Part shown: positions 24,196 to 36,645 of the stretch, piece after piece | Numbering within the stretch: the stretch's first letter is position 1 | Layout of the letters: the number at the start of each line of letters is the position of its first letter | Source: Fennellomyces sp. T-0311 | Lineage: Eukaryota; Mucoromycota; Mucoromycetes; Mucorales; Lichtheimiaceae | Assembly: GCA_025266875.1 (NCBI GenBank) | Contig: JALLLT010000021.1 | Location: forward strand, 124,001-188,000 | Direction: 5' to 3' | Length of the DNA: 64,000 bases | Position numbers and translations under genes: made by a program | The notes under the pieces: model-generated | The model's database searches: none | What the model was told of the DNA's origin: nothing | The model's input: the letters and a program-made list of their open reading frames with translations, nothing else

Positions 24196-25449
24196 CTAAG
24201 CAGACAACATGATACCAACGCCGAACTTGCTTTGACCCTATGTAAAAGCGAGATATTTAGCAAATTATTCAAGGGAATTGCGTCAAATAAGATTTACCTT
24301 CATGTGATCCAAGTCACCACTGATCAAGAAAGAGAAGCCAGGAGCCATCTTTTCTTCCAACACAGCAGACACGCGGCCAGTTGTGTCAATCTGGCCTCGG
24401 AAAGTAGCTTGCCTAAAATCAAACTTGCCACCCACTGTAGCGACGGCTTCTCTCCGTTGGCCCTGGACCAAGGCATTGATTTCCACACCAAAATCGACCT
24501 TTTCGTTGATGCGTTGGTAATAGCTGGCCTGGATGGCGCCCAAGCCCTGGAATTGTGCAGTAGCAATAAAGTCTTTGCCGCTGTATTTGCCAACGAGCGA
24601 CATGGCAGTTTCTTCCATATCGGGGGTGGGTCGTTGCAACACGACCTCGGTACCGAGCGCCAGCTTGGGTGTGATCGACTGCAGGTACGAGGCGACGTAA
24701 AGACCGGTGAACTCCATGGGGTTGGGGTTCATGGCCTTCAGGTTGATGCTGAAATCCGAACCGGTGTAGTCATGTTCCACTTGAAGCATGGAGTGGCCAG
24801 GCATGTGTGTGAGCTAATTCATCACTCCCGTCAGAAATCATATACATATCCTCGCGTAATCAATCCCCAATTCACACCTGAGCGACTACTTTGGTCAACG
24901 AGTTCATCGACCACATGTGTCTGACAACAGCGTTCAAGTTGGTATCATTATCCATCGTACCCTGAGCCATGGTCTATTTTCAAGCATCATAATGAGAATC
25001 CCTTCTCCTTCTCTTCTGCTGCCTCTTTGCTTTACCCGTTCAGTCATATAACCCGACATGAAGTTGTACATTGGTGGCATAACCTGCGATCCAAGCGAGA
25101 ACTGGTGCTGCACATGGAAATTGGGAGACAATTCCTTGATAATGTTGGCCTGCGCGCCGTCAAAGAGGAAGTTCGTGACAAACGTTTCTATCGCAACGAG
25201 CTCATGAGCAACAAAATAGTAATAAAAAAACACGCTACTTTACCGACAGTTACCTTTGACTTCACCGTGCAATCGCTCGAATTTGCCTGGGTTCGGTAAA
25301 CCGAGACGGCTCTTGTGGTACGAGAACCATCGAGGCCAGTGCAATGGATTGTAGGCCGATCCCGTAGGTGTCTGATCCTTTGCTGGGAAGCTAGACAAGG
25401 GTGAATACAGGCCTGGAGGTGGCGCGGCAATGTTCTGTGCGGTGGCCAT
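24196..25449 (-). CDS. TOM40: Mitochondrial import channel Tom40
   Basis: Five exons (25449-25254, 25187-25036, 24973-24878, 24813-24298, 24237-24196) join to 333 residues. The N-terminal arm is proline rich with NPLHWPRWFSYHKSRLGLP. It is followed by beta-strand sequence including FVTNFLFDGAQANI, PMYNFMSGYMTE, YTGSDFSINLKAMNPNP, YVASYLQSITPKLALGTE and the C-terminal FSFLISGDLDHMKGQSKFG with a hydrophobic end. This is the porin-3 beta-barrel family, and these motifs separate Tom40 from VDAC. It forms the outer-membrane pore of the TOM complex through which nearly all mitochondrial precursors pass. Length is in the normal fungal range. The last exon is just 14 codons, placed by the family's conserved C-terminal beta-signal region. 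Confidence 0.94.
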
Positions 25450-28400
25450 GGCAGTCTAAAGCTTTATTTTTTTTTTTTGCAAGGAATCTTTTTAGTGAGA
25501 TGATTTCCGCTTTCCGAAAAAAAAATTTGAGCTTGCGTCGTGACATCATCCATATATCGAACTACTTAGCTGTCATTTTCGTGTGTTAAATAGCACTATC
25601 CCACTTTTGTCCCCTCATTGTTTTGCTGCAGGCTTTCGTGCATTGATTGGTTTGGGAACTTTATTGTATTTTTTTCACGCACAGCCTGTGTCTCCTGGTA
25701 AGCGGGGGTTCTGCCCGATTTCTCACATTAGATCTTTATGGAGAAGGTGCTGTGATAGGCCATTACTAGCATTAGCAGTAGTCTTGATAGAGGTCAAATA
25801 TCATGGGATTGAAAACATGTAGTTGAGCTGTTGCTAGGCAAAGAACACATACTGAAATCCAGAACCGATGACAACCGATCGTAGTCTATCCAGAAATAAG
25901 AAACTGTCTATCGGACATTGGAATACCAGCTTAACGACCTGTGCTGAGAATCCCTGCTGCGTATTTTGATGGACGACAGAAAAATACTTGCATATATCTT
26001 TTATGTTAAATAATACAAAATGGACGATGCATGTTCAGTCCTAGCTTTTGGTATCCCCGGCTTCTACAATCACTACACTTTTTGGAACAAATTTTGGAAC
26101 TCATGTAAAGCTACTTAATTATCCTCGCACCTTGTCATTTACAATAAAGTTTACAGCTTTTGCAACTTATTTGGCGCAGAGAATATTCGCACAATTCACA
26201 TAATTCTGTGTATACTGCATGTAATCCAGGAACATCTGAACATGTAATGCTAATAAGTACCCATATATATGTAAATCTACGTCAATATCTACTTGCACCA
26301 ATCGTAACACTGGTAAGATTAACTCATAGAAAGCACAGGATATACGTATTAATTAAACAGCAATGTGTAACGATATTTAGGTTGTGAAAAATAGGCAATC
26401 CGATACTTTGCAAAGGCTCGTTTTTTTTACGAAAAGCGTAGATTGACTGGGACAGCTTCTGGATATAAACATAACAGTGTCTTTAAAATGACCTAGTAGA
26501 AGCAATCGGTATGCGAGATTGGCATCTTTGCTTTTTTTCTGTAAGAACGACATATATATGAACTTGCATTATCAAAAGCGTTATCTAAACTTTCATGTAC
26601 ATCTTGGGCACTAGACGAAGTCAAAGAGTTTTTTTACTGACATTATTATTACGTTACCACATATAGTAAATGGTATATATGAGTTCGTATATACAGCATA
26701 TTGCAATTAGACAAAAACATCGCGAAAGTGAGGGCATAGTACATTTAGAACGCTCTATAATCATTGGCTTGACGTTACCGGACATCACAAGAGAACTAAA
26801 GGAGTAAATAGAAGCGCAATGGCTGGCTCAGGATTCCAGATCCACCCTCGTTCGATTGCATTGGTCGGATCGAACAATCAAGTGCAAACACATCATCTTC
26901 ATATTCAGATTGTGTCACACATGGTTGACTCGGTCTTTGATCCGGGTGCGTTCGATATAGATACGTAGTACGACTTACGCGCACTCGATTTGATACCAGA
27001 TATTTTAGTAGCACTTCATTCAGCACGAATATGTAAAGTATATACTAAATTTATGTTTATATATAGTCTTTACATTTTTCCAAGCTCCCCTTTCCTTCTT
27101 GATTTCTTTATTTGCAAACCAACGACGGCCATACCCTTTCTAGACTCGCTGTTTCGACAGTCCAATCACAATGTAGAAATCGAATGGTAACTTAACGCTT
27201 CTCTCCCAATAATTTTTATTATACCTATCATGGCTAGCTATACTTCTTAAAGGTTGGAGGTCGAGATGGTGGTTTGGAAGGAGACAATTGGCATGGAGTT
27301 GGTTTTACCAACAAGAAAAACGTGTAAATCGTGCTAACGTTGCTTGAATTGTCCGGTGGAGTGAGCGTACTCAATGACAAAGTAGAATTGGATTGATGAA
27401 GTTCTGCCGGAAAAACCAACTGACAGTCGACCTGATTGCTACATAGCTACGTTGACGAGGCTCCACAGGTCGTTGTTTACTGCGTAACACAAAACTTGCG
27501 AACACAAACGACACGCCACCATCAAGTTTCCGGAGAATGGGTACGAGCCAAAGCAAATGGTTGCCAACATGGTCGATGTGTTTAGCTGGAGGGACACAGT
27601 GATCTCGCTTTCGAGGAAATTCCAGGGTGCGGATACATAATTGAGTTCAAAGCATCTTTACGGATATATTTTTTCGAAACGAACCGTCCTGAATCCAGCC
27701 AGTAAGTCATACCGCTTTTCATTCCTTCTTATGAATACCCTTCTTATACGCGTGCTGTATTATTATTCGCAAGTGCAAATTCATTTAAGCCTGTTATGAC
27801 GGGAATTATATTTCACACAGCCATTTCAATAAATAACCATGTATATGAACATTACATTCACGGTCACAGTACAACTAAAGGCACGTTCAGATGCAGAAGT
27901 CATTTTCAAAAGATATTGTTTTTTTTTTTTAAAAAAAAAAGGTAGGTCTGAGCTACTTTCGAGAAAGAAGTCATTCTGCTACAAAATGGTCTTTTTACTC
28001 AAATGGCACCCAAAAAACTGTTTTGTGCACAATGCATTTTCGCTCTTTTTAAACTTGCAAAAAATGCATTCTGGTCGTTACCCGAACGCCTGAGTGCATA
28101 GTTTTGATCAATCGGGAAATTGAAGGGCGGCATTACAAACAAAAACTTTCTGGAAAAGACGGACTATTCGGCTGTACATATACGTACTACGGATTGCTAC
28201 TGCTGGTCGCTTTTTCAGTACCCAGCGAATGCCAAAGGCAGATTAGGTACAACATTATCTTTTCACGGTGTACCCTGGAATATCCCCGTTAAAACTTAAA
28301 TTTGAGACCGAACTGTGGAGAAGCTGTGCAACATGTATACTTCTTTTAGTAGTATGGTTATCCAAAAACCAGGACACATGCTTTTAGGTTCTGTTCTGAA

Positions 28401-28595
28401 CCTAATTAAGCTTATCAACGGACCGAATCAATGAATGTGTCAAGCAGAATCATCTGGAATGGATAAACGGATATTACGCTTCGGATGTTGATCCCGATCC
28501 CGCTATCTACGACCGTTGCTCAATATTTGCGTTCTCTATTAGTCAATTTTGACAGTCCAAATAGTCAGACCGCACAGAGCACTTATTTGGTACGT
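25450..28595. other. Gene-poor region
   Basis: About 3.1 kb with many homopolymer runs (A/T tracts at 27920-27942) and no gene I could support. Short frames at 27234-27556 (minus) and 27839-28292 (plus) have no recognised domain. Parts read like old coding sequence but are badly broken. Confidence 0.4.
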
Positions 28596-28802
28596 ATTGT
28601 TGGTCAAAAAAAAGAGCATTTGTGTATGGGATGCCCTATGATGATTCTCGTATCACAAGGCTGTTTGGATTTACGTACCAAGTTCCAGGAAATGAGGCAT
28701 ATGCAGCGATCTACATTTCTGGAGCGCTTTACCTAGAAGCTAGCCATCATAAATGTACATTTCCTCACTCAACCTCACATAATTCAATTGTTCAGGTATA
28801 AT
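28596..28802 (+). pseudogene. Unidentified coding fragment
   Basis: One plus-strand frame stays open to a TAA at about 28800 and reads AFVYGMPYDDSRITRLFGFT, then YQVPGNEAYAAIYISGALYL. The composition looks protein-like and secreted-enzyme-like, but I do not know the family. The upstream frame is broken. It may be the last exon of a gene or a relic. Confidence 0.25.
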
Positions 28803-28960
28803 TAATGCACGCTAATGATTGGTGCTGGTGTGTTATAGATGATCACCATGGTGAAGATCTTTTCATTTTTTTTACGTGAAGATCTCTTCTTGGTGATTAA
28901 TGCCATTTATGCTTTTGAGCATGTATTGACAAAGGTACAGAGTAACGTTGATGCTTATGG

Positions 28961-29990
28961 TCAACGCTTCAACAAACAGTCGTATAGATCAAAAAAGAGG
29001 ATGGTTTTTCGTTGATCATACACGTGGGAGAGAATCTCATCAGTTATAGGCCAGGAAATTATAATCGGGAGCCCAATCAGATTGACTGCAAGAGTAAACC
29101 AGAAACCCGTTCCTCTGTGCTGACTTTCATTTTGCCAATGGCCTAAGCAGCGTCGATTTGCATGACAATAAACGAACGGTGAATATTTACCGAAAGTGTC
29201 ATATAATGAAGGCAAGCTATAGCTAGAGCTGGTAAAGTTACGCATTGTCACCGCCAGTCATTTCTCATATACGCACCAACACAATAAACAACGCATAACT
29301 TCCCCTTAAGAACCCAGCGTGGCTCCCTTGAACGTTATCTTTAAACACAAAAGAATGGCTCGAACCAATCCATGAGCATCTTTGGGTCGGGAATATAAAA
29401 AAAAACATGAAGCGGAGGTAACTGATGGAGGGAACGCATCGTGATCACTTGTTTTCGGAGTCTGAGAACCAGGACACGTCAATATCGACAGGTTGGCCAT
29501 CACAGTTTGAATAAGACATGGGGATGCAGTGTGTGGAGAGGGATGGCGGATTGAGCAAAAAGGTTCCAAGCTGCATCTGGTTAGTGGTGTAATTACTGCC
29601 CGACACAATGTCACAGGTTTTTGTGCATGGCACACAACGTGCGTGTGTATATATGCAAGCATTGAAGCACCAGACCAAATTCATTTGAATCGATTCGGTT
29701 GAAGGTAACACCCAATCTTACGATCTCAGAATAGTCTGAATCCTTAACCAGATACTTGGTGTCATCAGGTGGGCACATGGCGCGCGCGGACGCTGTTGCC
29801 CCGATCAGCCGACAACCTTACTCCGCAGAGTACAGAAAAAGGATGGTTTCAGCGCACATCATTGGTGTATGGCAGGGATGAATCATTGCGGATCCCTTAC
29901 ATATTCGCCATAGTCCCACAGCACAATTCACGGAATGATGTCACGTTGCTAAGCAGCAATGTATCAAGATCACACATGGAGGCGATCAAC
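28961..29990 (-). CDS. Possible multi-exon membrane protein with Cys-rich ectodomain
   Basis: Several adjacent minus-strand segments look coding. The first starts MCDLDTLLLSNVTSFRELCC near 29978. Next come CPPDDTKYLVKDSDYSEI (about 29730-29785), CTKTCDIVSGSNYTTNQMQL followed by GTFLLNPPS and CDGQPVDIDVSWFSD (29445-29625), and a hydrophobic end with TGFWFTLAVNLIGLPIIISW (about 29045-29150). Spaced cysteines and Asn-X-Ser/Thr sites fit a secreted or extracellular region ahead of transmembrane helices. I could not place all splice sites in one clean frame and do not recognise the family. It may be a receptor-like gene or one in decay. Confidence 0.35.
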
Positions 29991-30395
29991 GCGTGCGTAC
30001 AATAGCGCTTTTGTGGTGCACAATACAAGTGTAACGGTGACTGCGCAAAAACATGAAACTCTTTTTTTTACATTTATTGCTATCACTGTGTGGATGAGTG
30101 AATGGATTTCTGAGCATTGTGTAATGAGGAGCAAAACTGGAAAAAGATGGAAAAGGCTAAAGACGGGCGAATAATAGTCCGTGCCCCGAGCGTTACTTGA
30201 CACGAATGACGCAACTCAACCCGATCAAGGAAGTTTATATGTGATAAAAAAAGCGTGTTTGTGATTGTATTTATAATGAACAACTAAAAAGTATATATAG
30301 GACTGTACAGCTATCAAGAAAGGGAGAGAGTGTAAGGAGGGACATATAGAGAGAAGAAAAATATATATAAAGAAAGACATATACATGTACAACAA

Positions 30396-31271
30396 TTAAG
30401 GGGAATGAGGTGATTTGGAGTGTCTCTTCATATCGTGCTTTCTGGCAAAGCGTTTGCCGCACAGGTGACAAGCGAACCGCTTGGGACGGTTGGGATTGTG
30501 TGTCAAAATATGTTCCTTCATATTGTTGAGACGGTTACTGACGTGCGGGCAGTGGGGGCATGTGTGGATCTTTGGGCTCCGGCGGCGAGACCGACGGTGT
30601 TGCTGCTGCTGCTGCTGCTCGGTATGTGACTTCTGGTCCATAATGGGGTCGAGGCTTGGCGACAACATCATCAAGGACGAGTACTCTGGATTGACATATG
30701 AAAGAGCCGGGGATGCAGAGACTGGCGTTGGGAGGAAGGCCTCTTCTTCCGCCAATTGAAATGTGGGGATCGTAAACGAATCGTTCAGGCAAAAGTCTTG
30801 TTGAAAGTAATTTGGATGTTCGGTGGGTGTCAGGAAGGTTTCAGGTGCCATAAAGGAACCCAGCGACGATGCAGGGGACGCAGCCGACAAGAAATCTAAA
30901 ATTATCAAGTGTCAGCTGACATTGGCTCGCGTGCTTTTTTTTGTGTGTGTTTATTTGTGTATGTTACCTGAATCAGCTGCTGGGGACAGGCAAAAACTGT
31001 CATCACTGGTCGAGATCGGTGAATAGAAATGGCCGTGGTTGTTATGCGTGGCATACGGTGACAAGTGTTCATAAGAGGACGTGGTGTTTGGTATATTTAT
31101 GGGAGCAGCGGTGCAGGAAGAAGCTTCGAAGGAAGGTTCAAACGAAGCGGGGAAGATATCAGGCTGATCGGCCCGTTGGAAGAGGTTGTTGTCGAAATCA
31201 ATAGATTCTCCAAAGGTATTGTTAACGAAGATGTTATTCAAAAAGACAGTGGTGGAGGAGTTAACAGACAT
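30396..31271 (-). CDS. C2H2 zinc-finger transcription factor
   Basis: Two exons (31271-30968 and 30895-30396) with a 72 bp intron give 267 residues. The first 200 are an acidic, Ser/Pro/Phe-rich region, with NNIFVNNTFGESIDFDNNLF and clusters such as TFLTPTEHPNYF, as expected of an activation region. A glutamine run of about seven and an arginine-rich patch (RRSRRRSP) precede two C-terminal fingers. Finger 1 is CPHCPHVSNRLNNMKEHILTH, described here as C-x2-C-x12-H-x3-H. Finger 2 is C-x2-C-x12-H-x4-H with the FARKHDMKRH helix found in fungal stress regulators of the Crz1/Msn2 kind. The fingers end almost at the C-terminus. Nuclear DNA binding is very likely. Target genes cannot be inferred. Confidence 0.88.
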
Positions 31272-33047
31272 TCGCGAGCTTAATAATACGGACAGGGTAG
31301 ATCAAAGAAGATGAAGGTTTGAGTTCTGCACACGTGGTTCAGAAGAAGCCAGAACAAAAGCAATGGGGAAAAAGAGGATGGAGGAAAGAGAAGAGCACAA
31401 ACGGCAAACGTTTATATATCTTCAGAACGCGAAGCTTGCACTTATGCGGACTGGGATTCAAAACAACATCCGAACGTGGCCATGGCAACACAACAAAAAG
31501 ATAGCGCAGTAAGCACACACACAAAAAAAAAGGGGGGGGAATGCAAAAGTTGGATTTTTTTGCCGCGTGGGATTCCCTTAACCCCCCACCTCCTTTGACT
31601 CGATTAGGACAAGGACTCTTGCTCCTGCGAAAGCTCAATTTTATTTTCATCATTCTATGATTGCATTCCCCCCTTCAGTCTGCGCCCCACCTCGTTTAAG
31701 CAGGTTATGGCTGGTACGCTCGTACTTAAAATAACTGCTTCCATGTAGAATTTCGAGCTTCTATTCAGAAGTCATCACTCGTGCGTGTAGGTGCTTCCTG
31801 TGCAACAGCGGTACAAGGAAAGAGTTCGAAACGAAAAGTCAGTTTCCTATTATGGATTCCCAAGCCTCCTGTAACCAAATAGGGGAAATGGCGTTTACCA
31901 ATAATAACGCTTCGAGTGCAACGTGCAACCGTGGCTGCACTGGCCCTTGACATCATCGCCTTTTTGCCGGCGCGCCTTGTGTTACCTTTACGTCGCGCGG
32001 CCCACCCTTTGTATACTGTTACATTGAAAAAGAACATCTTGCTTCTATTGCTAAGCAGGTTGTGCTTCCAACGATTCGTCATTCTAGCGCAATGGCCATT
32101 TTTTCCCTTTTTGCATAGCTTATTCTTCTTTTTCTTGCGCTCATTCTTCTGATAGGTGGGTTGACGGCACGTTACTTTTACGGAGGGGGGGAGGGATGCA
32201 AAGTGTGTGTGTCAATGACACCAACAAAGCGCCCTTGATTTTTGGACAGATTGGAAATGAAGCGTTTTAAAAGTTTATGCATTTGTACGACAGTTCTACT
32301 TGTGTTCTAAAGCGCTTTGGTTGGCTTGTCACATGGCGCACAAAAAAAGATTGCTTTTCTCCTGTCGAATTCTATTTTCATATGGCTGATTGTGCATCGC
32401 ATTCGCCAACGTTTGTTTGTTTACCTTCGGCTTAAATCGCGCACCCCCCCACGTGGCAGTGCCGCTCTCTCTCTCTCTTTCTCCCCCCTCTTTCTTATTC
32501 ATCTCCCTGCCATACGCTCCCATTCCACGTGGAGGCAAGAGTCAGCAGACCTGGCCTGTTCTTCACGGCGGAAATGATGCCCGCGTGTGCCACACAGCAA
32601 AGCTTGATCATGCAACCCAGCGAAATGAATATGGGACCCCAGGGTAGAACGGGTGATTTCATTCCCGAAGCGCTGGGCAATGCATACAAACTGAGCCAAG
32701 CTGTGCATGTCTGGTGAGCGACAAGAATACTTGGTTCTTAAAAAAGCCTATGCAGTGGGCATCACGATTGCAACGTGCGCTATATCATCATCATGCGTGC
32801 TCTCGATTGTCAGATTCGCGTGCTCATCTGAGCTAGGCCTCTTGAAGCGTTGTCAGGTGTGAGCGGAGAGAGAGAGGCTTTTCTTTGGTGCGGGGTGTGG
32901 CACAGAGATTGATCAGCTGAAAGACGTCCAGCGTATGGCCTTTCGATTATGCTTGGGAAAAAAAGTACGCACCTTTTCTCTTTGTTCTTCTTCTTCTCTC
33001 TCTCTCTCTTCACACACACGCATACACGTACATACACACACACAACA
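31272..33047. other. Intergenic region between divergent genes
   Basis: Divergent 1.8 kb promoter region between the C2H2 gene (minus) and the methyltransferase gene (plus). It has CT-rich tracts at about 32459-32500 and 32985-33015 and CA repeats just before the methyltransferase start. Small frames at 32317-32717 and on the other strand overlap each other and were not called. Confidence 0.45.
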
Positions 33048-34601
33048 ATGGGCAACCAGCTCGCGAAAGAGTCGAGCCAAATGCGGCAACGGAAAGCAAA
33101 ATACGTCTTGCCACCACCACAGTCATCCGATGAATATCGCAGCCCACCAAAGCCAAAACCTGTACGTCACCAAGTAGTCCTTGCAGATAAAGTAGCCCCG
33201 CTCCCGTTGCTGACGGCTTCGTTCAACACGCGTCGACGGACCACGAAACGAACAAAACGGCGCGACACGCAAAGCTTACCATCTATGCACAGCGATGACG
33301 AGGAATACAGCCATCCCCTGAGCAGTTCCGTCGGGTCATCGTCATCTTACGGTGACATGTGGCCAGGGTCGTCGATGATTGTGTTTGACTCGGCGATCGC
33401 CCATGCCGAACACGCTGCCGAAGACATGAAGAAACAACAGCAACCGTCTAGTCAGAATACGTGGATCTATGAGTATGGGAAGGAGAAGGAGTATAATAGG
33501 TGCGTGTCCATCGATTGTGTGGGAATCATCTGCTGTTTTTGTTGATCGCTTCCTTCCTTTTATAGACAATTGCGACAGGTAAAAAAAAAATCACACACGC
33601 AAACGTACACAGGCCGGTTACACTCACGGTACTTTTTTTCAAAACAGCACTATGTACTGAAGCAAGTGTTTGGTGGAAACGAGCATGTAGCTCTGAAAAA
33701 TCCACGCGATATTCTAGAATGCGCCTGCGGGACAGGTAACTAAAGAGAGAGAGAGAGAGAGACAAAGAAGGGGGGCGTATGTAATTGAACATGACCACCA
33801 CCAGGCCTATGGACACTCGAGATCGCACAAGCGTATCCACAATCCAGGGTGGTTGGCATGGACATTGTCCCACCGACCAACGAACAGTCAGGGCTATCGC
33901 ATCGAAGCATCCCGTCCAACGCATCGTACACGTATGGCGACATCCTCGCGCCCCTAAAATACGGCGACGAGCAGTTCGACTACATATACCAGCGCGACGT
34001 GGCACACATTGTGCCGATGCATAAATGGCCATCACTGATTGCCGAGTTTTACCGGATCCTGCGGTTCGGCGGTCAGCTGGAACTGGTGGAGTACGGCAAG
34101 TATATTTGCGCCAAGACACAGGCCTGGTAGAAAATGGGCGCTCATGATGGAAACTGCAGATTTACTGTTCACCAACCCGGGCCCGGTCTTGGCACTGGTC
34201 AATGAGTGGTATCGCATCGCGGCAAACACCATAGGGATCGACCCCGATTACGTCGAGTCCCTGCCTGACTTCCTGGCGGCGGCGGGGTTTGGCAGCATCG
34301 AGGTCAAGGTGTACCATATCCCCATAGGCGAGTGGCCGTCGGATCCAGGCAAGTGCTGATCCCATGACTGGCATGAAATCATCGACGTCTAATTATTTCA
34401 GCAGTGCAACGGCAATTCGGCTTTCTATACAAGGAGCAGATGAAGGCGCTGTTCCAGTCCATGAAGCGCTGGTGGCTCTCGGAGCTGCATGTCTCGGAGG
34501 AGGAGTACGACCATGTGTGTGCGCAGGCGCTGGACGAGTTCGAAGAGTACCACGGCATGGCAAAATGGAAAATCTTGACAGCAACCAAAAAAATAAAGTG
34601 A
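33048..34601 (+). CDS. SAM-dependent methyltransferase
   Basis: Six exons (33048-33499, 33566-33578, 33648-33735, 33805-34095, 34160-34348, 34402-34601) join to 410 residues. The first 140 are disordered, with basic (RRRTTKRTKRRD) and serine-rich parts. MGNQ at the start could be N-myristoylated. The Rossmann methyltransferase core follows: HYVLKQVFGG, motif I ILECACGTGLWTLEIA, acidic VVGMDI, YTYGDILAPLKYGDEQFDYI and YRILRFGGQLELVEYDLLFT, then NPGPVLALVNEWY. The helical C-terminus is QMKALFQSMKRWWLSE. This type is abundant in mucoralean fungi, and substrates are unknown. Exon 2 is a 13 nt microexon. The last two introns (34096-34159, 34349-34401) use GCAAGT donors instead of GT. Reading across the first without splicing meets an in-frame TAG. 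Confidence 0.88.
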
Positions 34602-34783
34602 GAAAAAAAAAGGAGCTTGTGCTACGGGCTTTGCACGTCCCTTATTTGATTCTGCGTGGACTTCCGTTTGGCTTGTTTCAATCCCAGTGCTCGGCATTTT
34701 CGAGCTTCATTAAAGGGAGCAGCCCTCTTCCTCTCTCCCTCTCTCTTTCCATCGCTCCAGCCTTTTCCTTTTCCCGCGTAGAC

Positions 34784-35946
34784 ATGTTGCAGCAATACGT
34801 TGATGCGTTCTGTGACACTGTGGGCCTTCCCACACTGAAATACCATTGGCAAGTCATCCTGCTATCTGCAGTTCTATGCAGTGTCATATTCGAGATATCG
34901 AGATGTCTTTCCCCGCTGCTATTCCCAAAGACCTTCCAGTTCTTCAAGGGCGTAAGCTTACATCACACTGGCCATACGTCTGGCGTTTGGTTGACCCAAC
35001 ATGTAAATAGTACACACCAACCAACTGGCACGTCCACGTTGTGTCCACGTTTCACTCGGTTCTGATCTCTGTCGGATCGATCATGATTCTCTTTGATGGC
35101 GAATTAGCAAAGAACAAAGTGTTTGGCTACAGCTCATCCGCCGCCACAATCTACTCTATCTCCTGCGGGTAACGCCTCCTTTTTTTTTATAGCCATCATG
35201 TATACGCCGAACTCTAATAGACGTGCATAGCTATTTCATCTGGGACGTGATAGTTGCTATTCGCTACATCAAATACCAAGGAATCAGCATGGTTTGCCAC
35301 GGTGTTGCCGGCTTCACCGTCATTATCCTATCTTACGTAAGGCGGCTTGGTTTGGGCTTTTTTTTATCTTGAACGGAAACAGAACTAACAGGAACCAATC
35401 CCAGCGACCCTTTATCAATTACTACGGCGCGATCTTCCTGCTTTACGAAGCAAGCACTCCGTTCCTCAACTTCAATTGGTTCATGGTAACATGGCGCTTC
35501 GTTTACTGCGAGCTCGTGGTCGCTAAAACCGTTCGATTCATTTAGGATAAACTGGGCTGGACGGGCAGCAAGATCCAGCTGGTCAACGGGATCATTTTGA
35601 TTTCGGTGTTTTTCCTCGCACGCATTGTAGCCGGCTTATCCATGTCGTATTACCTCTGGCGTAAGTGTTTGCTGGGGGCGTTGGCCATGAGCCGGTGCAC
35701 TAACGGGGCTGTTGTAGTGGATATCTATGCGGTCAAGGAACAGGTCCCTTTGTCGTGTAAGTTATCTCATGTGTGACATAAGCAGCATAAAAATCTCATG
35801 CAACCCCTAAACCCCATATTTTTTTTTTAGATTTCGTGATGTACGGCGTGGCCAATGCGGTGACGAGCTTGCTCAATCTTTACTGGTTCGGACTGATGTT
35901 GCGAATGCTTCGCAAACGATTTCCGAGCAACACGAAAAAAGCATAA
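34784..35946 (+). CDS. TLC-domain membrane protein (TLCD4-like)
   Basis: Seven exons (34784-34951, 35011-35168, 35231-35336, 35405-35485, 35546-35660, 35718-35756, 35831-35946) join in phase to 260 residues. It has an N-terminal helix (YHWQVILLSAVLCSVIFEIS), then the TRAM-LAG1-CLN8 core: WHVHVVSTFHSVLISVGSIM, GYFIWDVIVAIRYIKYQGI, the HG pair in MVCHGVAGF, and YEASTPFLNFNWFMDKLG. Helices follow at LVNGIILISVFFLARIVAG and FVMYGVANAVTSLLNLYWFG. The lysine-rich tail (RKRFPSNTKKA) is near an ER-retrieval style. The spacing matches the short TLCD4/TMEM56 group rather than ceramide synthases. The family is linked to membrane lipid handling, with the exact activity unsettled. It starts 182 bp after the methyltransferase on the same strand. 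Confidence 0.88.
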
Positions 35947-36133
35947 GTTTTCTTTTTTGCACCGATCTTCCCTTCCCACCTTCGCACCATATTACATACC
36001 GCCACACACCACACTATCCACGCAACCAGCTTCTCACGCCCCGCACGACAACACTCCCCTTTTTGCGCATCTGAAAACTATCTACGATATATCTACTTTT
36101 TTTTTTGCAAACATATATTCTCCCATAAAAACA

Positions 36134-36571
36134 ATGAACTCTTCCGCTCAGCCGATAGATGTAGAACTGTTTCTCGCGCTTGAGACACGTGCCAACGAGC
36201 TTTCAAAGAATTTAACCCAGGTGGTCCATCGCCTGCAATTGGAGATGAAACAAGTACATTCTGTTTCCATCGTTTCTCCCGTTGCTTAGCTAATGATTCT
36301 CAAGATGTCCTCATCAACCACCGAGGCTTGCAGTGTTTACAAAGAATCTGTCCAGCGCTTGTCAGATCAAGTGGATGAATGCACAAGCAAGACTGTACAA
36401 CTAATCACGGAATGCGATGAACTCGATAAAGACCTTGCGCAACTTCATACAATAGCCAAGCAAATGTAAGCACAGGTCTTTTTTTTCTCACGTTTGAAAT
36501 AACACGCTCGCACGGTAAAAAAAAGAAAAACAATCGATAGAGCGCTGGATCGACTGCAGCAAGCCATCTGA
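36134..36571 (+). CDS. BORCS6-like subunit of the BORC complex
   Basis: Three exons (36134-36253, 36305-36465, 36541-36571) give a 103-residue all-helical protein. The N-terminal helix LFLALETRANELSKNLTQVV is followed by CSVYKESVQRLSDQVDECTS and LITECDELDKDLAQLHTIAK, ending QIALDRLQQAI. This order matches the C-terminal DUF2365 domain of BORCS6 (lyspersin), where the same C-D-E-L-D and A-x-Q-I stretches occur. The metazoan protein is longer and sits in BORC, which positions lysosomes through Arl8. Here only the core domain is present. A role at the vacuole or in late endosome movement is inferred. The gene converges on PEX7 with 74 bp between the stop codons. Confidence 0.7.
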
Positions 36572-36645
36572 TGGTATCTTTAAAAGCGAAAAGGACTATA
36601 CACAAAACAAATACACACAAAAAATAGAAAGAGTGGAAAGAAAGT

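Noticed and set aside
24232..24924. Open frame of 230 codons on the plus strand
   Set aside because: It mirrors TOM40 exons 3 and 4 on the other strand, where conserved protein sequence is clear.
32317..32717. Several overlapping small frames upstream of the methyltransferase
   Set aside because: They overlap on both strands, are built on CT-rich promoter-like sequence and show no conserved pattern.
33526..34119. Open frame of 197 codons on the minus strand
   Set aside because: It is antisense to the methyltransferase exons and runs across their introns.
34096..34126. A 31 nt intron in the methyltransferase
   Set aside because: It keeps the frame but gives an odd insertion. A GC-AG intron ending at 34159 gives the conserved ELVEYDLLFTNPGPV stretch instead.
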